DNA of 64,000 bases from Ichthyophthirius multifiliis (GCF_000220395.1 NW_004086360.1:1-64000), one strand, 5' to 3'. Shown: positions 26,911-39,242, counted from the stretch's first letter. Numbers and translations: made by a program. The notes: generated from the sequence alone by a model not told the origin.

Positions 26911-27448
26911 TTCTTACTATTGTATATTATCATTTATTTTATCACAAAACAAACATATTGATACATCATTCTATGTAGTTCGTTTATTCTCATTGACTAT
27001 AAAGTCAAATTTTACTTATTTTTCATCCAATTAATATTTTTTCATTTTTTCCGCATGTTTTTTACTCTATATATGCTACTTATATGTTTGATTAGAAGAA
27101 AAGTCTTTTCTTTTTATTATATAATTTAAGCATTTTTATAAAATAGTATTTTTACTTGCAAGCTACACACTTTAGACAATTTGTTTAAGAAGTGGTTTAA
27201 GATTTAACACTAGAATTTAAAAATTCTTTTTATAAAAAATATTTTATAAATAAATTAAAAATTAAAATAAATTTACATCTTTAAAACTCTTCAAATGTAA
27301 CAGGGCTTAAATCAATCATTTTTCTTTTTAAATTATAACGATGAAAATCTGATTTATAATGGAGTTTATAATTTTCACCACTATCGAATAATAATGAGCA
27401 ACAATAACAATTATAATCTTAACCACCTTTGACTATTTAAAATTCCAT
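26048..27448 (-). CDS. REI1: Rei1/ZNF622, cytoplasmic 60S ribosomal maturation factor
   Basis: Intact multi-exon gene. Rei1 acts late in cytoplasmic 60S biogenesis, helping to release and recycle nuclear-export factors. Conserved blocks in order: a first zinc finger, CYCCSLLFDSGENYKLHYKS followed by DFHRYNLKRKMIDLSPVTFE; a second, CVACKKDFSSNQTYKQHIQS then KKHAEKMKKY; a third with CLFCDK and NLKHMEINHGFFICEEKYIK; a fourth with CIFCEYHESRPF and SVKKHMIDKGHC; an FYDF block; then ELPNGKIIGHRSLAVQYNQY. The C-terminus LKLGLETNKVQNSHVYQGKL matches the family's end. One intron contains an (AT)n tract at about 26845-26910. The start ATG at 27448 lies just before the first finger. The + strand frame at 26526-26741 is a shadow. 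Confidence 0.93.
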
Positions 27449-28202
27449 TTTTTTTAATTATTAAAAATATATATATCAATATATAAATTATATTATATAT
27501 ATATTTTTTTTTTAATTTTTTATAAAATTATTTTTATAAATTATATCATATTATATTATATATTATATCAAAAGAATATGTTATATTTTAATTTATTATT
27601 AAATTCTTTATTAATTAATTTTAAATTTAATATAATATATTACAAAAAAAAAAAAACTTGATTAAATTTTATATATTATCTATTTTTTAAAAAATTCAAT
27701 AGAAATCATGCAGAAATAAATTATATATTAAATAATAATATAAAAAAGAATAAAATAATAATTTTAATTTTATATTTTTATTTAAATTAAAAAAAATTAA
27801 ATAAATATATATAAATTAATATTTTAAGAATATTTTAAAAATAAAACATTATAAAAGAATATATTTCTTAATAAATAAAAATATATAGCTTAGGTGAAAT
27901 ATTTAAAATTAAATTAATTAAAAAAAAAACATATATGGTATAAATAAATAATTATAATAATAAAAAGATTTCCATTAATAAAAGCTTTTAAAAAACTATA
28001 TATATATATATATTTAATTTAATATTTATTTCAAAATATTTTTAAATATTTCATCATTATATATATTTTTATAAATAAAAAAAAAATATATTTTACTAAA
28101 AACAACACATAAAAATAAATAATATGATAGCCAATAATCAAATAAATATTATTTTTTTATAAAAAAAAAAAAATATTTTCAAACTTTTCAAAAAATAATA
28201 TC
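27449..28202. other. AT-rich intergenic region
   Basis: Separates the Rei1 start from the H2B stop. Only low-complexity A/T sequence; no gene found. Confidence 0.7.
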
Positions 28203-28565
28203 TCAAGAAGAAGAGAATTTAGTAACTGCCTTAGTTCCTTCAGAAATAGCGTGTCTGGCAAGTTCACCGGGTAATAAAAGTTTTACAGCAGTTTAAACTT
28301 CACGGGAAGATAAAGTTCTTCTTTTGTTAAATCTAACTAATTTGGATGCTTCGAGGGCTATTCTTTCAAAGGAATCATTAATGAAAGAGTTCATAATATT
28401 CATTGCTTTTTTTGAGATACCAACATCAGGGTGTACTTATTTTAATACTTTGAAGATATAAATAGCAAAAGTTTCAACTCTTCTTTTGTGTCTTTTTGAT
28501 TCTTTTTTATTAGATTATTATTTAACTTTTTTTTCAGTTTAAGCAGGAGCTTTATTTGGTGCCAT
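28203..28565 (-). CDS. Histone H2B
   Basis: Intronless, 120 aa, intact. The N-terminal tail ([20 protein letters not shown]) is Lys-rich as in ciliate H2B. The histone fold is highly conserved: [40 protein letters not shown], then [20 protein letters not shown] and the C-terminal [17 protein letters not shown]2B pairs with H2A in the nucleosome. Its codon use is richer in G/C-ending codons than its neighbours (GTT, CTC, CGT, AAC), which fits a highly expressed gene. No H2A, H3 or H4 gene was seen within the window. An A/T run (28566-28600) directly precedes the ATG. Confidence 0.97.
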
Positions 28566-29389
28566 TTTTTTTTTTTTTTTTTTTTTAATTTTTTTTTTTT
28601 TAAAAATTACAATTATATTAAATTAGCTATTTATTTATATGGAAAAAATAGTAATATTTTATAATTTCTTTATTTTAAATAACTATCTGTATCTTAAATT
28701 TTTTAAAATATGATTGGAGTATCTTTAATCTTTAATAAAAATATTATTTTTATTTTTGTAAAAAATATAAATGTATATCAAATTATTAGAAAAATTAATT
28801 TTTAATTTATAAAAAATAGAGGGAAAATTAATTTGTTTAGTAATTATATTTATTTTTATTACATTATAAAATTAAATATTTATTTAATAATTTGCTATTT
28901 ATAAATATAAATCATATATAAATTTAAAATTTATCTTTTATATTTTTTAATATTTAATATTTAGAAAGATTTTAATATAAATAATTATATACTTTCTGTT
29001 TAGAATGTATATATATAAAAAAATTGCTTTTTAATTTATATTAAATTAAATATACTACAAATATTTTATTTTTTACAAATAATATAATTTAAAACTTTTC
29101 TAAATGAATTATAATATTAATATTAATTTATAAATTTCAAAATATCTTTTTCTATAAAATTTATTTATTCAAATTCACTTTTTTTTGTTTTTTATGAAAT
29201 TATAACTTATATATGTAAATAAAATTATTTTAAATTTATAATTAAAAAAAATACTAAATTTTTATATTATAAAGCAAAATATAAATAAAATAAATTTTTA
29301 TATTTTTAAAGATTTGATTAAATTATATATAAATATAAAAGTAAATTTAATTAAATATAAAATTCAATATATTTTAATTTTATCTTTAA
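28566..29389. other. Divergent intergenic region
   Basis: Shared 5' flank of H2B (- strand) and the small unknown gene at 29390 (+ strand). Very A/T-rich. No conserved histone promoter element was recognised by eye. Confidence 0.6.
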
Positions 29390-29788
29390 ATGAATCAGCA
29401 AGAAGTTCTAAAATAAAGCTTTACGTAAGCTTCTACAAACTTAACATAATTTTTTATAAATGCAAATTAATAATATAAAGAAGCATATAGCAAAGGATAA
29501 GCAGATTTAATAAATGAACTAGTTTAATTTTGCATTAAAGAAAATAATAATTTAAAAGATATAGAATTGTCGAAAATAGAAAACTTTTTATAAATGAAAT
29601 TATAATAAATATAATAAACCTAAAACAATATTTAGTATTAATAATTTAGTAGTGAAAAAAATTTAAATGATAATAACATAAATAATAATTAAAATATTTT
29701 TAATACTAAAGATTAAATATAAATAGATTAAAATTAACAAATACCTTAAAGAAAAATTTACAATATTTTAGAACCTAAAAAATTCTGA
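29390..29788 (+). CDS. Small Gln/Asn-rich protein, unrecognised
   Basis: One uninterrupted frame of 132 aa. It starts MNQQEVLKQSFTQASTNLTQ and continues FFINANQQYKEAYSKGQADL with a helical, mildly amphipathic pattern, then turns Gln/Asn-rich and ends at PQRKIYNILEPKKF and TGA. There is no signal peptide or transmembrane segment. The first about 70 aa look like a folded helical domain; the rest is low complexity. No family was recognised. The frame is supported by frequent TAA/TAG at Gln-like positions and the absence of TGA over 399 bp, but it is short. Confidence 0.6.
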
Positions 29789-30495
29789 AATAAATGAAGA
29801 AATAAAAATTAGGATTATTAAAATTTAATTTAATACAAATAAAACAACAAGTCTTTAGCATTTTTAATTTAAATTAATTTTAATAAGGATATAGGGTATA
29901 AAAAATTTCATTAAAATAATATTTTATATTTTTCTTAAAAAAATAATTAAATAAGTTTATTTTAAATTTTATTTAAATATGAATATAATAAAATAAAAAT
30001 TAAAAAAGTGCGAAGAAATTTATAAAAATTAGTAAAAGTTTTACATTTTAAAAGATATTTTAAAAATATTTACTTTTTTATTAAATTTTTAAATAATTTA
30101 TTATTAAAATGAATTATAAGCAAAATCTAACATTAATATAAGTATATGTATATGCATAAATCATTATATAATTCTTTTTATTCTATATTTAATAAAAATA
30201 ATTTATTATTTTATTTTATGTTTTTTTATTTTTTCCTTTATTTTTTTTTAAGCTCAGTTAAAAAAAAAACATGAATATATAAATAATTTTGCCTTTTTTT
30301 AAAGTTCATTATGTTTTAAACAAAAATACAAATAAAAATAAAAAACATTTAACAAGAAATTAATAAATAAAAAAGTTTTTATTTCTAAATAAAATAAAAA
30401 TATTAATTTATTTGATTTTATGTAAAGCAAAATATATTTTTTATAAAACTGTTAATAATTTTAATATATAATATATATTATAAATACATAAAAAT
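29789..30495. other. AT-rich intergenic region
   Basis: Contains the 3' flank of the 132-aa gene and the promoter of the IQCA1 gene. No gene, RNA or repeat was recognised. Confidence 0.65.
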
Positions 30496-33411
30496 ATGTC
30501 AAACCAATTCTATAATATTAAATGGCAAGAAGCCATAAATGATTTAATGGAGTAAATAACATTAGAAAATTTACCGCTTGAATAAAACGAGCAAACCCTT
30601 GGCGTACTAAAAAAAAAATTAAATAAAAAAACTAAAAATAAAATAGATAAAATATAAAAGAGACAACTAATAATGGCTTCATTTTTGGTCAACATTATAT
30701 ATAAAATACATTGAAATATATAAAAAATTGGAAGATTGTTACGATCAACTAGTACATCCATAAAAGCGAGTATTATTAAAATAAATGTTAGAAACAGTAA
30801 TTGTTCGTATGTGCGAAACCAAGCAAGTAAAAAAATAAATATTAAAAACAAAATAAATAAAAAAAAAAGCAAGTAATAAAATACAATACACAATATGATG
30901 CCACAATCCGTTCTGAATTCCCCAATTTGGATGAATTAGTAATGGATTTAAAATTAACTCCTGATTGTTTAGACATTCCAATTCCTCGTTATTTCCGTGA
31001 AGAAGACAAGAAAAAACTCGACGAAAGAAACTAACTTGTAGACTAACTTTTGCTAGATTTTAAGGAAACAAAAGAGCCTTAAGAAGAAGTATATGAAGAC
31101 ACAAGTCAACTCCAGGCTGATATAGACACGGCAATAAAAATAATATAAAAATACGAAAGAGGCCGTTAAGGAATCGAAAGAGCCCTTTTAGCAAAAGCCT
31201 TAAAAAAAGAAGAAATAAGAAACCAAGAAAAAAAAATAAAACTAGCCTAAGGGCAAGAAATGACTTTAGAATAAGAACAAGATATAATGTCTTTAATAAT
31301 AAAAAAATACTGGCGAGGATACAAAGCCCGAAAAGAAATAGAAGAAATGAGAGAATAAGAGTAGATTTTTCTTGGAATGAAAAAATACTCCGAAGATATA
31401 AATCTCCCAGAATCCTAATATAAAATGGCACAAAACCAAAGGCAAAAATTGAAATTTTTATAAGAAGAACATTACTAAGATTTTTAATAAGAACTCGAAA
31501 ATCTTAAGCAAATTGTAAAAGATAATGAAGGCCCTGATATTAAAGAAAAAATGCTTCAAGAAAGACGAGAATGGATTATGAAATATCTAGAAGATCGAGA
31601 ATTTTAAGATGCGCCAGTCGACCTTACCGATTTTTATGAAAGGTTTAATGTATTAGATCCTGAATAGTAGGCTTTGGCTTAATAAAAAGCAGAAGAAGAA
31701 GCCAAAAAGAAATAAGGAGGCAAAAAAGATGAAAAAAAAAAAGGAAAACCATCTGAATTAGAAGAGTTTTTAGACTCAAATAAGCCTACAGGACCTTCTG
31801 AATAAGTTTTGAAAATTCAAGAATAAATTTTAAAGTAGACATAGGATTGGTCAAAAAGGGACGAAACACAAAATTTCGAGCAAAAGCATGAAACTGAATT
31901 AGCAAAAGAACAGATAAAACCTTTTGTAGAAGATTAAATATAAACTTATGTCGATTAAATGATTGCTATTGAACTCGATAATATTAGAATTAGATATGAT
32001 ATTAAGAAAAAAAAACCAAAGAAACCCAAAAAACCTAAAAAACCTAAAGGAAAAAAAAAAAAATTCCCTGGAGATGCTGTAAATAGGGGAAGAGACCCAA
32101 AAGATATTCTTGCAGGAGTAAAAATAATATAAGCATTATATATTTATATTTATTTTTTTATAGTTAGTAGATAAAGGTGTCGTTAAAAAACTTCTTCCAG
32201 CTTCAATTATGGATCTGATTGGTGAATAGAATGTTTTAGGAAAACTACAAGAAATATAAGCTCATGAAACGTTTAAATAAACAGAGCAAATTGCTGATGC
32301 TAAAATAAAAAAAGCAAAAATGGAAGAGCCTGGTAATAAAATGCCTGATCCATCAATAGCTTAAGTTCGATAAGTAAATTAATTAAAAATAAAATAAAAA
32401 TAGAAAATAATAATAATAAGGTTATAGTTGAAAATATCGCAATTCCTCTAGGTTCAAATTATGCTAAAGAGAAATTAGATAAATAGAATTACTTTTGTTT
32501 CTTTGGACCTTCCGGATCTGGTAAAACATTAGCAATAAGAGCACTTGCACACGAATGTAATGCATTAATAATTGATATATCTCCATCAACAATAGATGGC
32601 TAATTTACAGATAAAAAAGCAATAGATGGTTTAATAAATAGTGCCTTTAAAGTAGCCAAAGAGTTCTAACCAGCAATAATAATATGTGATGAATTAGATT
32701 ATATTTTTTCTTAAGGAAAAAAAAAAAAAGGAGTTGTTGTTAATCCTTTATTTTCAAAAATGAAAAAACCTATTCAAGATTTTAAAAAAGGAAAATTCTT
32801 CGAACCTACTGATAGATGTGTATTTATTGGTTGTTGTAATAAGCCTTGGGAATGCTCGCCTAAAGATGTGAAGAATTTCTTTGATAAAAAAATCTATTTC
32901 CCTTTCCCTAATTATGGAACTAGAAAATTATTATTTAAACATTTCCTTCAATAAAAAGGGATTAAAGTTCCTGATAATTTCCCTCTTAATATTGTTGCTC
33001 ATATATCAGAAGGATGGCCTGCTGGATCAGTATTTTTTTTTTATATTTAAGTTTATTTTTGTAATTCTTATTATTAAGTTTAAAATGGCAATTGATAAAG
33101 TACTTACTGAAAGAAGAATTTTAAGAGTATTTAAATATTTTTATTTTATTTTAATTTTTGTTATTTTTTTTTTTTTAATAGCTAAGTTCTGATTAACTTA
33201 AAATTAATGAATTTTTAGGATACCTAGCAAATGCTCCTTTTACTTCTAAAGAAGACTTTAAAGAATTTAAAGTTATTTTTTTATATATTAATTTATTATA
33301 TATATTTTTAATAAGAAATTTAATCAAGTAGTTACAGGACTTCAAGCTAATTATGATGCTAAAAATAAGCCTGTTGATGATAAAAATACCAAAAAGCCAG
33401 GAAAAAAATGA
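30496..33411 (+). CDS. IQCA1: IQ and AAA domain protein (IQCA1/DRC11), axonemal
   Basis: Eight exons with seven introns of 43-55 bp (30604-30646, 30827-30869, 32118-32163, 32374-32420, 33030-33078, 33127-33181, 33272-33315) give an intact 862-aa protein. The N-terminal half is helical and Glu/Lys-rich. An IQ motif lies around IIKKYWRGYKARKEIEEMRE. A long basic segment (KKKPKKPKKPKKPKGKK) precedes the AAA domain. Walker A is FFGPSGSGKTLAIRALAH; Walker B is IIICDELDYIF; then CCNKPWECSP and a KKIYFPFPNYGTRKLLFKHF block. IQCA1 homologues are DRC11 of the nexin-dynein regulatory complex of motile cilia, a role inferred here by homology. The - strand frames at 30510-31431 are shadows. Confidence 0.9.
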
Positions 33412-33619
33412 TATTTATTCTCCTTAATTTTTTTTTTTTATAAATTAAATAAATAATGATACTATTAAATTTTAAAAAAATATAACAAGAAAAAAATAAA
33501 ATAAGTTCTTTAAAAAATAATTAATAAATTATATAAAAATCATAAATAAACAAAATTAAATAATTAATATTAAACTTTAATCTAATTAAAATAAATAATT
33601 ATTTTTAATTAAAAAAACA

Positions 33620-33960
33620 TTCTAAATAATCAATCTAGAAATATTAATTCCATTAATTTTACCTCACTTAAGATAATGGACTACCAATGTAAGGTACACC
33701 TGGATTTGCTTTACCTGCTAGATAAACTAAATCTAATAAAGCAAACAGCTGAAACTTTAATATGATAACCAAAGAACAAAGAAAGTTAAAAATATATAAA
33801 TTTGGTTGATTGTTGATAAAAATTAAGATACTCACAGCAATAACAATAAAAAATGCTGACACTCTATAATGGCTAGAATGATATATTAAATAAATTAATT
33901 TATTTGAGTATAATTAAAATTTGCTTATTATATAGTGAAAAAAGAAAATTACCATACTAA
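33620..33960 (-). CDS. Possible small membrane protein, unrecognised
   Basis: The - strand reads HYRVSAFFIVIA, a hydrophobic segment, then either reads on through a hydrophobic stretch or splices over a GTGAGT...AAAG intron to FQLFALLDLVYLAGKANPGV followed by PYIGSPLSQ. The last block has a varied, non-random composition (Gly, Pro, Val, Ala) unlike the surrounding A/T sequence, which is the main support. One or two membrane segments are likely. The 5' exon and true start are not resolved; a GTATGG...CTAG intron just upstream (33960-33870) would bring in earlier coding sequence. No family was identified. Confidence 0.35.
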
Positions 33961-34432
33961 AATAATACTGAATCATTATAATATGAATAAGTAGATAATC
34001 TAAAGTTATGATAAATAAAAAGTCTGTTTTTAAAAATAATAATTATCATAAATAGTTAGTTTATGCAATTTAAAGGAAACCGAATATGGTATTTATTAAG
34101 AAATCTATAGGAAAACTTATTTATAAAAAAACAATAATGCAGTAAAAAACAAAAGTAAATAATAGAATATGTAGTACTAAAAATATTAAATCAAATATTG
34201 ACTTAAATAAATAGAAATAAAAAAAAGCATGTAATTAAAAAATTACAAAAATAAAATAAAAATTATAATAAGCTTAAAAAACTATTAAAAAAAAATTTAT
34301 AAAAAGTATTTAAAAAAATAAAATAGATGAAATTATATATAAAAAGAAATTAAAAAAAATGAAAAAATAGATTAATATATTTTTAATTAAAAAATATATA
34401 TATAAAAAATATAAAAAAATAAAATATATATT

Positions 34433-34465
<33 letters not shown>

Positions 34466-34582
34466 ATTTATTTTTCCTTTTATTATCTTTATCTTATTAA
34501 TTATTTGTATATTAATTAAATAATTTAAAAAAAAAAATTAATAAAAATCTATAAAATATTTATAAAATTTAATATTGAATTA
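33961..34582. other. AT-rich region without recognised gene
   Basis: Simple A/T sequence with alternating AT tracts near 34400-34470. Nothing coding could be supported. Confidence 0.6.
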
Positions 34583-34688
34583 TCAAGCTAACATTGCTAG
34601 TTATTCATCTATATCTTCTATTTAATATTTTTATTAGTTTGAATTTAATTTTGATTTATTTTATTATTATAATTATTATTATTATTAC

Positions 34689-34746
<58 letters not shown>

Positions 34747-35390
34747 ATTATTATTATTATATAATTTCCTATTGTTTTACTTCAGCTTAAGGTATATTAT
34801 TTAGCTAGAATTTTAATAATTCTTATTCTATTTAATTTATTTCATTCGATATTTATTTATCTTCATCTTAACCAACATATTATTCATATAATTAATTAAA
34901 ATTTTCGTTATTTATTTCTAATTCTTTTAAATTTTCATTAACTTCTTACATAGCTTCAATATCTATTGCTTTATTTATATCTTTCATTAATTAATTAGCT
35001 TGTTAAAGTGTATCAACTGCAATTTTTTAGTCAAAACATTCCTTTAATTAAATTATAGTTTTGTTTATTATAAAATCTTGCTATGCAATATTATCTAGAT
35101 AATTATCATAAAGTTTTTTCTTTAAAGAGCAAATTTAGCTCGTACTTATTATTTTTATTTCAAAAATTCTTTTGCTTATTATTATGTTTAATCTATATTT
35201 AATTATACTTATTTTTAACGTTCCCAAAGATTGTCTTTTACTTTTTTCAAATCTATAATTGCCTTATCTTCTTCTGACATTTGATTTGCTTTTTTGTTAT
35301 TATCTGTTTATGTTATATATCAGATAATTATTCTTAATTTGATTTATTCTATTACTTATTACTTGAAAAGCATGATAATATTGAACCCAT
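34583..35390 (-). CDS. VPS20: ESCRT-III subunit Vps20/CHMP6-like (SNF7 family)
   Basis: The SNF7-family protein that nucleates ESCRT-III filaments on endosomes. Starts MGSILSCFSN; the Gly-2/Ser context fits N-myristoylation, as known for Vps20/CHMP6. A 59-bp intron (35304-35362) follows, then NNKKANQMSEEDKAIIDLKK, VKDNLWERQKQVQLNI and a long basic coiled helix. Next comes DNIAQQDFIINKTIIQLKE, an acidic NEINQIEQELLKF segment and a polyglutamine tract (34672-34760). The tail is IEDIDEQLAMLA, a plausible MIT-interacting end. About 249 aa if one T (A on the coding strand) is missing from the six-T run at 35114-35119. Snf7/CHMP4 is the main alternative assignment; the glycine start favours Vps20. 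Confidence 0.75.
34672..34760 (-). repeat. Polyglutamine (TAA)n tract inside the Vps20-like gene
   Basis: The + strand shows (TTA)n with rare ATA and CTA interruptions. On the coding strand it is about 28 mostly TAA codons, read as Gln (with an occasional Leu), in frame between the SNF7 core and the acidic C-terminal helix. Confidence 0.8.
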
Positions 35391-36617
35391 TATTTTATAT
35401 TTTAGTATATTTTTATATAAATAATTTTTTTATTAATTAACTATTTTTTCTAATAATAAATTTATATATTATAATATTTTATTATGTAATTTTATTTAAA
35501 TATTCTTAATATTTATTATTATATGAATAATTCTATATTTCTATTTTGAACTTAATTTAAATTTAATAATCATCTATTAACATTATTTTATAAAAAAACA
35601 AATACAGCAATATTTATATGATATTTAAATATAATTAAAAAAATTTAATACAATATATTTATAAAATAAATTAAAAACAAAAATACTTAATTAAAAATAA
35701 TCAAAGAAAAAAGTATTTTTTATTAATAGGTGATCAAAAAGGGTTAACTCTTTCATAACTTTAATACATGCATTTTTCATTCACTCAAATCAATATTACA
35801 TGAATTAAGTCTAAACCTTCAAATTCCATTATTTGATTCGAAATCAGTAAATTGTTTGCCATCACAGCACCATACATATAATCTTGTATATATCAAACAA
35901 GAATATTAATTAGAGATATTATTACATTTAAATCCATAAATTAAATGCTTGAATTATAAAAATAAAATCCTTCATCATAAATGATTAACAAGAATTACTC
36001 ACAATAGTATTTCTATATCAATATTTTATTACTATTTTAAATTATATCCTAAATAATTATTTCTTAACTTTTAAATAATTTTTATAATTACATATCTTTA
36101 TCAAATTATAATAAAAATATATATATGAATATATTTATTCTAAAAGTATTGCGTTTGTAACATATATGAATTTCTCATAATTTAAAAGGAAATAACATTT
36201 TATATTATTAATATATTATGATGATATTAAAAAAAAATATAAAAAAATTATTATCTGGTATAAAAAAAAAATATTATAAAATTTATTTTGAATTATATTT
36301 AAATTCTTAATTTATATTAAAAATAAAATATTATATTTAATAAATTTATAAATATTTTATAAGATATAAATAATATACTTTTTTATTAATTTCTTTAATT
36401 ATATAATTAAAAATAATTCTTATTAATTTATATTTTATTAAGATTATTTATATATTAAAAAGTATCTTAATTTATATTAAAAAATAAGCAAATCATATTT
36501 AAAAACTATAGTCTTATGAACTTTTTATATCTATTTTATTTATAAATATAAATAATATTATATATATATATATATATATAATATTTTTATATATATTAAT
36601 TTTTATAATTAATTTAA
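35391..36617. other. Mostly AT-rich spacer with a protein-like patch on the - strand
   Basis: The Vps20 promoter lies at the left edge. At 35730-36010 G+C rises and the - strand reads like protein (LIIYDEGFYFYNSSIQFMDL, YGAVMANNLLISNQIMEFEG), but in the same frame there are two TGA codons and no start. It is therefore recorded as a coding-like relic or part of an unresolved gene. The rest is low-complexity A/T. Confidence 0.4.
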
Positions 36618-38196
36618 TCATAATAAACCTTATAACGATTAATATTTTGACATTAATTTATTTTTATTAATGCCATAGCCTTTTTATAACTAAATTTCAA
36701 TTTAATATTTTATATTCTCTTTTTCAGTTTCCATTTTCACATAAGAGTATTATCTATTTTTAATAGCTTAGTCAATATCTTACCTATTTTTAATAAAATT
36801 ATATTACTTTTTAAAATGCAATTTTAACTTTTATTGATATAGTTTATATGCAGATTCATCTTATTTTTATATTATTTATCTATTTTTATTTTCTTAAAAA
36901 ATTTATATTCTCTACGAATTTTCTTATAAATTTATTAATTTAACAAAATTTTATGCTTAATTTTTTTTTTTGGTTTGTTCTTTAGCTTATTTAAGTTTCT
37001 ATTTTTTTAGATTTTTTATTTTTTTTTTAATTTTTTTTACATTTTAATTTATTTTTTGTAGTTCTTCTTCTTTTTATAATTATATAACAATTGTTTCTCA
37101 TAATTTTAGAAATTCTATTTTTTTTTTTTTTAAATTTATTCTATTTTTGATTTTTTAGTAAATTCTTATTAGCTCTTAAACATATTTCTATTAGTTTATG
37201 AAAATAATGTTTACATATATCTTTATTATTATTATTGAAATTAATCACATTTATATTTTTATTTCAAAGTCTAATAATTGATTAAAAAAGTTAAGCATAT
37301 TTATTTTATTTTACATTTGCGCTTTGTATTCTTTTTATTTTTAATCGTAATTTTCTTACTTATTTTATGCATATTTTTACTAAAATTATTCTATTATTTA
37401 TCTTCTTATTTAAAATTATTATTCTTTTTATAATAAATACTTAAATTAATAATTGAAATACATACTATGACATATATATATTATATTTTAAATACTTATA
37501 AACTTTTTTCTCTTTATTTTATTTCTATTTATTAAGATTTTTAAAAATAGTTATTTCTCTGCATATAACTTTCATTACTTTATAAAAAAAAAATGATAAT
37601 TTAAAAAAAAAAAATTATATATAAACTTATATTCTTTAGTATGTTTAATCGTTAAATCACTTTATTAAACACTCTGCTATATTTCTAATTATTGCTAATC
37701 ATTTTTATTATCTTAATTTTCAGCTTAAGAGTTTACTTTTTATGTTACTTAAATTTATTTTTAATTCTTTTTTTAAAAAATTTTAAAGAAATTTTTTATT
37801 TATTATTAAAAAAACATTTTTTAATTATTATTCTTAAATTATTTTATGAATAAAAACCTAATTCCTTTTAATTATATAATTTATTTTATCTGATTTTTAT
37901 TGCAATTTTTATAAACTCAAATAATACTTTTTCATTTATTCATTATTTAATTATTCAATCTTTTATTATCTAATTTACATAATTTATTATATCTATTTAT
38001 TTATTATAAAAAATTAATATAATAAAATAAACAAAAAATGTTCACTTAATTTTTTCTTTATTTTTGAAACATTTATTTTTAATTAAATATTTTCTAAAGC
38101 TTTTATTATTTTTTATCAATAAATTACTACTATTTTTACTTTTAAACTTCTTAATTAATAATATCTTATATTTGTTTAAACTATTATAATAAAAAA

Positions 38197-38256
<60 letters not shown>

Positions 38257-38971
38257 GATCTGAAATTAATTACATGATTATGTCTACTTTTCTCATATTT
38301 AAATTAGCTCTAACTTTCATAATAGCTTTGATTTATTTTTTTAGTTTTTTATGGAGACTTTTTATATTAATATTTATGGATTAACAAAAAAATATAATAA
38401 ATTATAATTTATAAAAAAAAAAAAAAATTAGTTAAAATATTTTTTTTTAATTCTATTCTATTTTAGTTTACATTACTTTTAGTAGCTTATATTTAGTTTT
38501 CAAAATTTTATATTTTTAATAAATCGTAATGTTATTTTTTGGTTAGCTTATTTTAAATTATTTTTTGTCTTAACTTTAAAAAATAAGGAATTTTATTTAA
38601 TTATTTTATTTTACTTATTTTATTTAAAGCATTTTATCCTATCTTCTTTTTTCGAAATTTTCAGATAGTTATTTAATAGCATCTTCATTTATATTAACTT
38701 TATATTATAACATTTTGTATATGTCTTTTTTTTTTTTTTTTTAGATCATATTCGGCTGAATATTTAATAAATAACAGGCTTATAAAGATTTTGGAGAATT
38801 TAAAATTAATTTATCTTCATTTTTACTATTGATAACATCTTCTATATTTATTAAATAGTTCACAGTTTCGTTTTACTGTTAAATAGTATTATTAAAATTA
38901 TTAATTTCTCCTTCTTCTTCTTATTATTAATTATTTTGTTTTTATTATTTATTATGATTCTAAGATTACAT
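36618..38971 (-). CDS. Coiled-coil protein with N-terminal SPxSL motif, frame interrupted
   Basis: The - strand ATG at 38971 starts a Gln/Asn/Glu-rich segment, then NSPKSLQACYLLNIQPNMIQ, a motif resembling the start of CCDC177-type coiled-coil proteins. It is followed by DIYKMLQYKVNINEDAIKQL and NFEKRRQDKMLQIKQ. The remaining about 2 kb is Lys/Gln/Leu-rich helix broken by several frame changes at A/T runs and by introns, one of which contains a (TAAA)n repeat. The readable 3' end is KMETEKENIKYQIEIQLQKG with TGA at 36618. Probably a structural or axonemal coiled-coil protein; function unknown. Exon structure in the middle is unresolved. Confidence 0.5.
38190..38256. repeat. (TAAA)n microsatellite
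   Basis: About 16 tandem TAAA (ATTT on the other strand) units. It lies in a predicted intron (GTAATTAATTTC...TAATAG on the - strand) of the coiled-coil gene. Confidence 0.85.
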
Positions 38972-39242
38972 TATAATTTTTTTTTAAGGTATAATTTTAT
39001 TGAGTTTTATTTTTTATTAAAAAATAAAAATATTAAAAGTAAATAAAAAATCTGTTTTTTTATAATTTGAAAATAAAAATATTATAAATAAAATAATTTA
39101 ATTTAAAATAAAGATTATTTTATATTATATTCTTAATTATTATAAAATCAAATGTTTATTATTGTATTTTTTTTATCCATCCATATTTATTAATAAATTA
39201 ATATTAATATAAATTTTTAAATATAAAAATTTAATATAATAA

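Noticed and set aside
30510-31431. Three overlapping hydrophobic - strand frames
   Set aside because: Antisense images of the Lys/Glu-rich N-terminal half of IQCA1 on the + strand.
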